From assembly GCF_030450125.1 (NCBI RefSeq), contig NZ_CP123923.1, positions 5,518,001-5,582,000 on the forward strand: DNA of 64,000 nt, written 5' to 3'. This document shows, piece after piece, positions 18,881 through 25,950 of the stretch (its first letter is position 1; each line of letters opens with the position of its first letter). This stretch comes from Streptomyces sp. WP-1. Its GTDB lineage: Bacteria > Actinomycetota > Actinomycetes > Streptomycetales > Streptomycetaceae. Below the pieces are notes generated by a model that saw only the letters and a list, made by a program, of their open reading frames with translations, was not told the origin of the DNA and made no database searches. Made by a program: the position numbers and the translations under genes.

Positions 18881-20646
18881 CCCAGGGCCTCCTGGACCTG
18901 GGAGACGGTCAGCCACTGCTGGGGGGCGAGGATCTTGGTCACCTGCGGGGCGAAGGAGGGGGACGACACCACGATCTCCGCCGTCGGGCCGTCCGCGATC
19001 ACCTCGCCCTCGGCCAGCAGCACCACCCGGTGGGCGATCTCGGCCGCCAGCTCCACGTCGTGCGTGGCCAGGACGATCGCGTGCCCCGCGGCGGCGAGTT
19101 CGCGCAGCGCGGTGACCAGGCGGGCCTTCGCGGCGTAGTCCAGGCCGCGGGTCGGCTCGTCCAGGAGGAGCAGGGGCGGGCGGGCGGTCAGTACGACGGC
19201 CAGCGCGAGGGCGAGGCACTGGCCCTCGGAGAGGTCGCGGGGGTGGGTGCCGTCGGCGATGCCGGGGAGGAGCCGGTCCAGGAGGGTGCGGCAGGTGCCG
19301 GGGGGTGCGTCGGCGTCCTGGTCGGCGGCGGCGCACTCCGTTGCCACGGTGTCGGCGTAGAGGAGGTCCCGGGGTTCCTGGGGGACCAGGCCGACGTGGC
19401 GGATCAGGTCGCGGGGCGGGGTGCGGTGGGGGACGCGGCCGCCGACGGTCACCGTGCCGGTGGTGGGTTCGAGGAGGCCGACGAAGGTGTTGAGGAGGGT
19501 GGATTTGCCGGCGCCGTTGCGGCCCATGAGGGCGATGGTCTCGCCGGGAGTGACGGTGAGGTCGATGTGGTGGAGGGCGGTGAGGTGGTCGCGGCGGACG
19601 GTGAGGTGGTGGGCGTCGGCGGGGTGGGGCTGGGGTTCGGGAGCGGTCTTGGCGCGGCGTTTGAACAGGCGCCCGGTGTTGCTGCCGGCCGGGGGTTGGG
19701 TCGCTTGCCGGCGCTGGCCGGGTGCCGCTGCGCCCGCCCTCCCCCGCTCTCGGCTCCGCTCGGGCGGGGGGACCCCCATCGCCCCAGCGGCACGACTGCC
19801 CGCAGCTACGGCGGCAGGCATGCCCGTGGTGGCGGCGAGGCGGTCCCGCAGGTCACCGGCTTTGCGGCGGGCGTCGCGGACGGTCAAGGGCAAGGGGGAC
19901 CAGTTGGCCAGGCGGCCCAGGGCCACCACCGGGGGGTGGACCGGGGAGATGGACATGATGTCGGACGGGGTGCCGGTGACGGGGGGTGCGCCGGGGGTGG
20001 GGAGCAGGACGACGCGGTCGGCGTAGTGGATGACGCGTTCGAGGCGGTGCTCGGCCAGGAGGACGGTCGTACCGAGGTCGTGCACGAGGCGCTGGAGCAC
20101 CGCGAGGACCTCCTCCGCCGCGGCGGGGTCCAGCGCGGAGGTCGGCTCGTCGAGGACGAGGACCCGGGGGTGCGGGGTGAGCACGGAGCCGATCGCGACG
20201 CGCTGGCGCTGGCCGCCGGAGAGGGTGGCGATGGGACGGTCGCGCAGCCCCGCGAGGCCCAGCAGATCGAGGGTCTCCTCGACCCGGCGGCGCATCACCT
20301 CGGGCGCCAGGCCCAACGACTCCATGCCGTAGGCGAGTTCGTCCTCGACGGTGTCGGTGACGAAATGGGCCAGCGGATCCTGGCCCACCGTGCCGACGAC
20401 ATCGGCGAGTTCACGGGGCTTGTGGGTGCGGGTGTCGCGGCCGGCCACGGTCACCCGGCCGCCCAGGGTGCCGCCGGTGAAGTGCGGGACGAGCCCGCTG
20501 ACCGCGCCGAGCACGGTGGACTTGCCGACCCCGGACGGGCCGACGAGCAGCACCAGTTCGCCCTCCGGCACCTCGAAGTCGACGTCGCGGACGGTGGGTT
20601 CGGGGGCACCGTCGTACGTGACGCTGACCTTCTCGAAGCGGATCAC
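18877..20646 (-). CDS. Fused double ECF ATPase (EcfA-EcfA')
   Basis: A 589-residue tandem ABC ATPase powering the ECF transporter. The first half (residues ~1-235) has Walker A GPSGVGKST, signature LSGGQRQR and Walker B VLVLDEPTSALD. The second half (~345-589) has Walker A GRNGAGKST, a variant signature LSEGQCLA and Walker B LLLLDEPTRGLD. Residues ~280-340 are a low-complexity linker, part of which (AGAMGVPPPERSRERGRAGA) is encoded by a dispersed repeat also found in the RNase HI-CobC gene. GTG 20646 overlaps the EcfT stop (GTGA). The stop overlaps the S-component start (ATGA). The second signature deviates from LSGGQ, so the two ATP sites may not be equal. Confidence 0.92.
   Translation of the reverse strand: MIRFEKVSVTYDGAPEPTVRDVDFEVPEGELVLLVGPSGVGKSTVLGAVSGLVPHFTGGTLGGRVTVAGRDTRTHKPRELADVVGTVGQDPLAHFVTDTVEDELAYGMESLGLAPEVMRRRVEETLDLLGLAGLRDRPIATLSGGQRQRVAIGSVLTPHPRVLVLDEPTSALDPAAAEEVLAVLQRLVHDLGTTVLLAEHRLERVIHYADRVVLLPTPGAPPVTGTPSDIMSISPVHPPVVALGRLANWSPLPLTVRDARRKAGDLRDRLAATTGMPAAVAAGSRAAGAMGVPPPERSRERGRAGAAAPGQRRQATQPPAGSNTGRLFKRRAKTAPEPQPHPADAHHLTVRRDHLTALHHIDLTVTPGETIALMGRNGAGKSTLLNTFVGLLEPTTGTVTVGGRVPHRTPPRDLIRHVGLVPQEPRDLLYADTVATECAAADQDADAPPGTCRTLLDRLLPGIADGTHPRDLSEGQCLALALAVVLTARPPLLLLDEPTRGLDYAAKARLVTALRELAAAGHAIVLATHDVELAAEIAHRVVLLAEGEVIADGPTAEIVVSSPSFAPQVTKILAPQQWLTVSQVQEALG
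19722..19793 (+). repeat. IR-bounded dispersed repeat, copy 1, inside the EcfA linker
   Basis: A 72-bp element flanked by GTGCCGCTG (19722-19730) and CAGCGGCAC (19785-19793), with an internal hairpin CCCCCGCTCTCGGCTCCGCT. Nearly the same sequence, in the opposite orientation, lies at 54307-54378. Similarity continues ~25 bp beyond the right end (ACTGCCCGCAGC). It is read in frame as a protein linker in both places. Confidence 0.85.
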
Positions 20647-21857
20647 GGGTGCTCCCTCGGGACGACGAAGGCGGGCAGCAGGGCGAGGAGGACCGACGCG
20701 GCGGGCCAGAGGGGGAGGGTGGGGGCGGTCAGCGGGACCACGCCGGGATGCAGGGCCTCGGGGTCGCGGGACGCGGCGAGCGTCAGCAGCGCGGCCACGG
20801 CGACGCCGGAGCCGGTGACCAGCCAGGCGCGGGGGCCCCAGGGGTCGGGCCGGTACCGGGTACGCAGCGAGCGGCGCCCGCCGAGCCGCAGCCCGGCGAG
20901 GGCGGCGACCACCCCGGCGAGCAGCAGCGGGACGCCGTAGCCGCCGCCCTCGGCGGTGAGCAGCCCGTACGTGCCCGCGCAGACGCCGAGCAGACCGCCG
21001 AGGGTGAGCGCGGCGGTCGTACGGCGGATCCGGGCGGGGACGTCGGCGGTGCGGCCGTAGCCGCGGGCCTCCATGGCGGCGGCGAGGGCGACGGAGCGTT
21101 CCAGCGCGCCCTCCAGGACCGGGAGTCCGACCTGGAGCAGCCCCCGGACGCCCCGGTCCGGGCGGCCGCGCAGCCGGCGGGCGGCGCGCAACCGCTGGAC
21201 GTCGGCGATGAGATGCGGCGCGAAGGTGAGGGCGACGACGACGGCCACCCCGGTCTCGTACAGGGCGCCGGGCAGGGACTTCAGCAGCCGGGAGGGGCTG
21301 GCGAGGGCGTTCGCGGCGCCGACGCAGATCAGCAGGGTGGCCAGCTTCAGCCCGTCGTACGCCGCGAAGACCAGCGCCTCCGCGGTGACCTCGCCGCCGA
21401 GCCGGATGCCCTGCGCCCAGTGCGGCAGCGGGATCTCCGGGAGGGTGAGCAGGACATGGGTGCCGGGGATGGGGGAGCCGAGGGCCACCGCGAACACCAG
21501 GCGGATGAGCAGCACGGCGAACGCGAGCTTGGCGAACGCGGAGTAGGAACGGGCCCAGGGGGCGGGGGAGCGGTGCGTCGCCACGACGTACGCCGACACG
21601 GCGATGAGCAGGCCGAGGAGCAGCGGATCGGTGGTGCGGGTCGCCGCCGTGCCGAGGGATATCGCCCAGATCCACCAGGCTCCGGGGTGCACGCTGCTCC
21701 GGTGCCGCTCGCGCCCCGGAAGGGCGCGGGGAACCGCGCGATCGGCCACGGACGGCTCGCGGCCGGATACGGCGGCCGGGGCAGGACGGTCGCCGCCCCC
21801 GACGCCCGCCCGCCCACGAGGAACCGCACGCCCCGCCGGCCGATCCGACGGGGTCAT
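20643..21857 (-). CDS. ECF transporter T component (EcfT)
   Basis: A 404-residue membrane coupling subunit. The T-component coupling motifs are visible as AAMEARGYGRTADVPA (the classic A-R-G, 'ARG' box) and SVALAAAMEARGYG. The preceding QVGLPVLEGALERSVAL is also characteristic. Several hydrophobic helices occur at residues ~55-170. ATG 21857 overlaps the preceding stop (ATGA). The first ~55 residues are unusual, Pro/Arg-rich and partly encoded by a dispersed repeat (21720-21756). Homologues begin near HPGAWWIWA, so the GTG at 21692 is a possible alternative start. The gene couples S component and ATPase in the proposed cobalamin transporter. Confidence 0.88.
   Translation of the reverse strand: MTPSDRPAGRAVPRGRAGVGGGDRPAPAAVSGREPSVADRAVPRALPGRERHRSSVHPGAWWIWAISLGTAATRTTDPLLLGLLIAVSAYVVATHRSPAPWARSYSAFAKLAFAVLLIRLVFAVALGSPIPGTHVLLTLPEIPLPHWAQGIRLGGEVTAEALVFAAYDGLKLATLLICVGAANALASPSRLLKSLPGALYETGVAVVVALTFAPHLIADVQRLRAARRLRGRPDRGVRGLLQVGLPVLEGALERSVALAAAMEARGYGRTADVPARIRRTTAALTLGGLLGVCAGTYGLLTAEGGGYGVPLLLAGVVAALAGLRLGGRRSLRTRYRPDPWGPRAWLVTGSGVAVAALLTLAASRDPEALHPGVVPLTAPTLPLWPAASVLLALLPAFVVPREHP
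21720..21756 (+). repeat. Dispersed short repeat, copy C, in the 5' end of ecfT
   Basis: GAACCGCGCGATCGGCCACG preceded by AGGGCGCGG matches copy A at 9825-9870 and the inverse of copy B at 46280-46314. It falls inside the unusual N-terminal extension of EcfT (about residues 34-46) if the first start is used. Confidence 0.65.
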
Positions 21858-22495
21858 CCGCGTCGCCGGCGGAACTGCCACACCGCCGCGCCCGCCAGGA
21901 CGACGACGACACCGGCGCCGATCGGCAACCCCAGGGACGGGCCACCGGACGAGGAGGCGGGCTTCTCAGGAGCGGTCGAACCGGTGGCGCCGACCTGCTC
22001 CCCGCACCCCTGGCGCGGATACCCGGAGATCGCGCACAGCAGCGCGTTCGTGTCGTACCGCAGCGGCTTCGCCACCGCGGCCAGCGCCTCCGCCGCGGAG
22101 GCCGACGGCGTCACCCGCGCGCACGCCGTGCGGCGCCCCGGCGGGGTCTCGCCGGAAGGCGCGTCCGCCGGGACGCCGAAGTCGACGACCAGCGCCACCC
22201 GCTTCGTGCCCGGCTTCGCGGCCGTCCCCGAACAGATCGTGGCGAAGTCCGCCGTACCGCGCGGTTTGCTCGCGTCCCCCGAGTCCGCGCTCACGGAGAA
22301 GCGGAAGCCCTCCACGGCGCCGTCCTCGGGGCGGGCGAGCGAGGGCCCCTGGGTCGCGTACGTCCAGTGGTCGCCGGAGCGCTCCCAGAACGACCAGTAG
22401 CGGTACCCCGTGGCCGCCGCCTGCCCCGCCGCCGCGGCGAGCAGCAGGGCGAGCGCGGCCAGCAGCACCGGCACGGCACGGCGGACGGCGGTCAC
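21854..22495 (-). CDS. Secreted membrane-anchored protein (SCO2322-like) of the ECF operon
   Basis: A 213-residue exported protein. A signal peptide (VRRAVPVLLAALALLLAAAA) is followed by TGYRYWSFWERSGDHWTYAT, then GPSLARPEDGAVEGFRFSV. This Trp/Tyr-rich strand pattern recalls DUF4430-like beta domains (the small domain of transcobalamin). The C-terminus has a Ser/Gly stalk, one helix (GLPIGAGVVVVLAGAAVWQF) and a RRRRG stop. Two Cys pairs are possible (TICSG, RTACAR, LLCAIS, QGCGEQ). It is translationally coupled on both sides (GTGA start, ATGA end). I recall the family being named after S. coelicolor SCO2322. A role in presenting cobalamin to the ECF transporter is my inference. Confidence 0.8.
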   Translation of the reverse strand: MTAVRRAVPVLLAALALLLAAAAGQAAATGYRYWSFWERSGDHWTYATQGPSLARPEDGAVEGFRFSVSADSGDASKPRGTADFATICSGTAAKPGTKRVALVVDFGVPADAPSGETPPGRRTACARVTPSASAAEALAAVAKPLRYDTNALLCAISGYPRQGCGEQVGATGSTAPEKPASSSGGPSLGLPIGAGVVVVLAGAAVWQFRRRRG

Positions 22496-23703
22496 GGCTG
22501 CCGCTTCTTGCGGGTGCTGAGCAGGAAGCCGATGCCGATGCCCGCGACGAGGCAGATGCCGACGCTCCACCAGACCCCGGCGTGTGAGCCGCCGTCGGAC
22601 GCCTTGGCCTGCTTCTCGGCGGCGGCCCCCATGTGCGGCTCGGGGCCGAGGGCGTTGAGGGAGGTCACAAGGCTGGTGCCGCCGAAGTCGCCGGGCTGGG
22701 CGCCGACGGAGTGCGCGGCGAGGATCAGCTGCGCGTACGCCGCCGGGCCGGTCCGGGCGGCCCAGGGTCCGGCGTGCTTCTCCAGGAAGGCGTACGCCTT
22801 CTTCGCCGCCGCGGTGCGCCCGTCGGCGGCGAGGGCGACGACGGTGTCGGCGGTGTTGCCGTAGTCGGGCTGGTCCGTGGCGCCGGGCAGCACGGACATG
22901 AGGTGGCCGGTCCTGGCGACCGCGGCCGCCAGGTACGCGCCGCCGTTGTCGGCGATCCGCGCCGGGGTGGGCCGGTCCGCCTTCGCGCAGGTGTCCGAGG
23001 CGGGGGCCTTGCCGGTCCGTGCCACGAAGCCCTTGCCGAGCGCGGCGGTCACCCCGGCCGCGGTGGCGTCGGCGTTGGCGGCCAGCTTGCCCTTCTTGTC
23101 CGGCTGGTAGGCGAGCGCGCCACCGCCGTCCTGGTCGCAGGGGATGGACCAGGTGGCCAGCGCGTCGTACGGGGACCTGCCGTCCTTCTCGACGCCCGCC
23201 GGGTCGGCGCCGGTCGCGGCGAGCGCGCCGACGACGACGGAGGTGGAGTTGGTGTCGCTGGGGCTGCCCGGGTTGTAGCCCCAGCCGCCGTCCTTGTTCT
23301 GCACGGACTTCAGCCAGTCCACGGCCTTGGTGACGGCGGCGTCGTGGCCGCCGGTCGCGTGCAGGGCCTGGATCGCGGCGGCCGTGCTGTTGGTGTCCAC
23401 CATGGTCTTGGCGTCGCAGGCCTTGGCGGGGGTGGCGCGGAACGCGGCGAAGGAGCCGTTCGCGCACTGCTGGCCGGTGAGCCAGTCGACGGCGGCGGTG
23501 GCCGGGCGGTAGCCGAGGGTGTGCTGGGCGACGAGGGTGAGCGACTGGCGCCACACACCGTCGTACGTGGGGTCCGACTTGCCGTAGAGACCGGCCGGGA
23601 CCGATGCCTTGGGGGAAGGGGACGGGCCGGCGGCCACGGCGGGTGCGGCGGCTGCCAGCACGCCTATGGCGGCGAGAGCCGCGGCGTTGCGGCGGACGTT
23701 CAT
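22492..23703 (-). CDS. Secreted alpha/alpha-barrel (prenyltransferase/transcobalamin-like) protein, membrane anchored
   Basis: A 403-residue exported protein, first gene of the operon. It has a signal peptide (residues 1-25), then repeated helical hairpins with the motifs AAVDWLTGQQCANGSFAAF, AVDWLKSVQNKDGGWGYNPG and TNSTAAAIQALHATGG. This is the squalene-cyclase/prenyltransferase-like alpha6-alpha6 toroid also used by transcobalamin. A single helix (WWSVGICLVAGIGIGFLL) and a basic tail (RKKRQP) anchor it at the C-terminus. No DxDD cyclase motif is seen, so it is unlikely to be an enzyme. It sits directly behind a cobalamin riboswitch and ahead of ECF subunits, so cobalamin binding on the outer membrane face is proposed. 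The ATG is at 23703. Confidence 0.85.
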   Translation of the reverse strand: MNVRRNAAALAAIGVLAAAAPAVAAGPSPSPKASVPAGLYGKSDPTYDGVWRQSLTLVAQHTLGYRPATAAVDWLTGQQCANGSFAAFRATPAKACDAKTMVDTNSTAAAIQALHATGGHDAAVTKAVDWLKSVQNKDGGWGYNPGSPSDTNSTSVVVGALAATGADPAGVEKDGRSPYDALATWSIPCDQDGGGALAYQPDKKGKLAANADATAAGVTAALGKGFVARTGKAPASDTCAKADRPTPARIADNGGAYLAAAVARTGHLMSVLPGATDQPDYGNTADTVVALAADGRTAAAKKAYAFLEKHAGPWAARTGPAAYAQLILAAHSVGAQPGDFGGTSLVTSLNALGPEPHMGAAAEKQAKASDGGSHAGVWWSVGICLVAGIGIGFLLSTRKKRQP

Positions 23704-23825
23704 GGTCGGCGACTGCCTCTCCCTGCGGGGAGCCGGGCAGCGCACGGGAAGGACCCGGGCGGCTCGACTCCGTATACCTCGACGGTGCCGTGCGCGGCGA
23801 GGGCCGACACACGCGAGCCGGTCAC

Positions 23826-23985
23826 GTCCGCGCCGGGGCGTTCCGGCTCGCCGCTTCCTGTGGGAGTGGCTCACGGATCGGGGCCTCCCCGCTTCGAGCG
23901 AAGCCGAGAAGCGGGGAGGGGGCAGCGCCGGAATTGCACCGGCTTCCCCCCGTACGGGTGTGATGACGACCCCGCCACTTTACCG
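23826..23985 (-). ncRNA. Cobalamin riboswitch
   Basis: On the minus strand the conserved core reads GGGAAGCCGGTGCAATTCCG followed by GCGCTGCCCC, a clear match to the B12 riboswitch pattern GGGAA..GGTG..AA.CC....CTG.CCC. It is preceded by GGTAAAGTGG and an ACCCGTACGGG stem. It is followed further down by CGTGAGCC and a B12-box-like GCGAGCCGGAACGCCCCGGC. About 120 nt separate it from the ATG of the first operon gene. A 36-nt hairpin sits in the junction just after CTGCCCC, where most riboswitches read directly on to CGCAACNGTGA; see the repeat entry. Boundaries are approximate. Confidence 0.87.
23884..23919 (-). repeat. Hairpin core of the IR-bounded repeat inside the riboswitch (copy 3)
   Basis: Arms 23884-23895 and 23908-23919 (CCTCCCCGCTTC / GAAGCGGGGAGG) pair perfectly. 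The loop contains TCGGCTTCGCTC, matching the core of copies 1 and 2 (CTCGGCTCCGCT, CTCGGCTTCGCG). The flanking GTGCCGCTG arms are absent here. Confidence 0.6.
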
Positions 23986-24217
23986 GCAGCCCCACGGGGC
24001 CCCGCGCGTGCCCGTGAGCACACCGTGACGGTGACGAGGGTCACGGCCGGCGCGGGCTTTCGTGTTGGCTGAAAGTGAGGGTGCCCCGGCGGGGTGCGGA
24101 GTGGTCGTTTCGGCCAGGGGGCGGGGCGGGCGGTGTCCCCTTGGTGAGGTACATCGCATTTGTGCCGACCGGGCCCCGCGGGTGAAGGTGGCCCGAGCGG
24201 CGCGGAGTTGGCATATT
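23986..24217. other. Intergenic segment between the divergent B12 operon and metallopeptidase operon
   Basis: No gene is supported. It should contain the promoters of both divergent transcripts, but no convincing -35/-10 pair was found on either strand. Confidence 0.5.
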
Positions 24218-24235
24218 GCGGTCAGACGTGACCGC
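24218..24235. promoter_or_regulatory. Perfect inverted repeat upstream of the metallopeptidase operon
   Basis: GCGGTCA (24218-24224) and TGACCGC (24229-24235) flank GACG. The site ends 17 nt before the ATG of the next gene, so a bound protein would block transcription or initiation. The cognate regulator is unknown. Confidence 0.6.
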
Positions 24236-24252
24236 TCGCAGCCTCCGGGGGA

Positions 24253-24801
24253 ATGGTGCGTACAACCAGGAAGATGCGCCGGTTCGCCAACGAGCTGATC
24301 GACCCCCTGCGCGTGTCGATCCCCGCCGACCCCGGCGATCTGCTGGACGCCCTGGTCGAGTCCGCGACCCGCTGGCGCGGTCGCCCCATCGTCGTCCACC
24401 AGGCGAACTTTCCGCCGGGGACCTCCGCGACCGGACTGTGGATCGAGCGCGTCGGCCGCGACGACATCGTCATCGAGGCGGACGCCCCGCCCTGGATGAA
24501 GCTCGTGATCCTGGGCCACGAGCTGTGGCACATGGCCGACGACGACCCCGTCCACCGCGCCGCGCACACCGACGCCGCCCTCGCGCCCGACGGCGCCGAC
24601 GACACCGTGGCGACCGCCGCCCGCACCCGCTTCCTGGAGGCCGCCGAGCAGCGCGCCGACCTGTTCGGCATGCTGATCGGCGACCGGCTGCGGCCCTGGC
24701 TGAAAGCGTCCCCCGACTCCGTGTACGCGGCGCACACCTCCGGCCACGACGACCTCGCCGGGCGCATCGGCGCGGCCCTCAACTACCGCGGGGCCAGATG
24801 A
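24253..24801 (+). CDS. ImmA/IrrE-like zinc metallopeptidase
   Basis: A 182-residue soluble protein with a metallopeptidase core. VILGHELWHMADDD gives HExxH (His-Glu-Leu-Trp-His) at residues ~94-98, and a downstream acidic helix FLEAAEQRADLFGMLIGDRL can supply the third ligand, as in ImmA/IrrE proteins. Such proteases cleave XRE-type repressors or act as regulatory components, and in actinomycetes they are often listed as toxin-antitoxin related. No XRE gene is adjacent here. The ATG at 24253 sits very close to GGGGGA, so GTG 24256 or ATG 24274 are alternatives. Its stop overlaps the next start (ATGA), tying it to the membrane proteins downstream. Confidence 0.85.
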   Translation: MVRTTRKMRRFANELIDPLRVSIPADPGDLLDALVESATRWRGRPIVVHQANFPPGTSATGLWIERVGRDDIVIEADAPPWMKLVILGHELWHMADDDPVHRAAHTDAALAPDGADDTVATAARTRFLEAAEQRADLFGMLIGDRLRPWLKASPDSVYAAHTSGHDDLAGRIGAALNYRGAR

Positions 24802-25934
24802 GCGACCTGATCAACTACGCCAGCTGCGGGCTGCTCTGGCTCGGCCTGCTGACCAAGGCGCCCGATCTGGCGCGCCGCTGGCGGGACCCCTTCCTGCTCA
24901 CCCTCAGCGCCGTGCTCGCCCTCTCCTCGCTGTGCTTCCTGATCGGCGCCCCCGGCACGGTCGGCTTCGTCAACGACACCAGCGGCATACCCAACCTCGC
25001 CGCCCCGCTGACGTACGGGACCGTCACCGCGTACGGCGCCGCCTCCCTCGCCCTCGTCATGCGCTGGCGCGGCGGCCCCGGCACCGGCCGCGCGATCCGC
25101 CGCTGGACCCTCGGCTACACCGCCGTACTCGCGGGCATCGCCGCCCTGTTCCTGCTCGGCGACGCCGCCGTGGAGCGCCGTACGGACTTCGACACGTACT
25201 ACGCCACCACGCCGTACATCGCCGAGATGATCGTCCTCTACCTGGGCGCGCATCTGACCGCCGTCGTCGTCACCGCGTGCCGGTCCCTGTCCTGGGCCCG
25301 GCAGTTGCGCGGCCCGCTGCGCGCGGGCCTGGTGACGATGGGCGCCGGCAATCTCGTCGGCTGCGGCTACAGCGTCGCCAAACTCCTCGCCGTGGGCGCC
25401 CGCTGGTCCGGCCGCGACTGGACCGTGCTCGGTACGACGTTCCCGGCGGCCTGCGCCGGACTCGGGGCCGCGATCACCGTCGTCGGCATCGTGATCCCGC
25501 TGTTCGCCCCCTTCGTGGCCGTGCGGGCCCGCTGCTGGCGGGCGTACGCGCGGCTCGGCCCGCTGGAGCGGACGCTGACCGGGCTGCTCACCCGGGAGGG
25601 CCTGCGCGCGCCGCGCCCGCTGTGGCCCTCCGCCACCCGCTGGCTGACCTGGCGGCAGAGCTCCATCTACAACGGACTGCACTACCTGGGGCGCCACTTG
25701 GACGAGGGGCTGTTCCGGCAGACGTACGCCGACCGGGCGCGGGCGGGCGCCGATCCGCAGCGGGCGGAGGCCGCCGCGTGGGCCGCCGTCATCGCCGCCG
25801 CCGTCCGGGCGCCGCACGAGGAACGGGCGGACGCGGTCGTGCCGCTCGCCGGCCGGCCCGACCTCCCGGTGCTGCTGCGCATCTCCGACGCCCTCGCCGA
25901 CGGCACCGGCGACCGCGCCCTGGCCGTGTGCTGA
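24798..25934 (+). CDS. DUF6545 / MAB_1171c-type membrane protein, copy 1
   Basis: A 378-residue protein with about seven N-terminal transmembrane helices (residues ~5-235) and a soluble, Arg-rich C-terminal domain of ~140 residues. Family-type segments are FVNDTSGIPNLAAPLTYGTV, DTYYATTPYIAEMIVLYLG and LRAGLVTMGAGNLVGCGYSV. The family is often labelled a putative transporter, but no transport mechanism is evident. The C-terminal part (SSIYNGLHYLGRHLDEGLFR) is helical. It is translationally coupled to the metallopeptidase by ATGA. It is a clear paralogue of the next gene. Confidence 0.82.
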   Translation: MSDLINYASCGLLWLGLLTKAPDLARRWRDPFLLTLSAVLALSSLCFLIGAPGTVGFVNDTSGIPNLAAPLTYGTVTAYGAASLALVMRWRGGPGTGRAIRRWTLGYTAVLAGIAALFLLGDAAVERRTDFDTYYATTPYIAEMIVLYLGAHLTAVVVTACRSLSWARQLRGPLRAGLVTMGAGNLVGCGYSVAKLLAVGARWSGRDWTVLGTTFPAACAGLGAAITVVGIVIPLFAPFVAVRARCWRAYARLGPLERTLTGLLTREGLRAPRPLWPSATRWLTWRQSSIYNGLHYLGRHLDEGLFRQTYADRARAGADPQRAEAAAWAAVIAAAVRAPHEERADAVVPLAGRPDLPVLLRISDALADGTGDRALAVC

Positions 25935-25950
25935 GGGGGCCCGCCGCACC

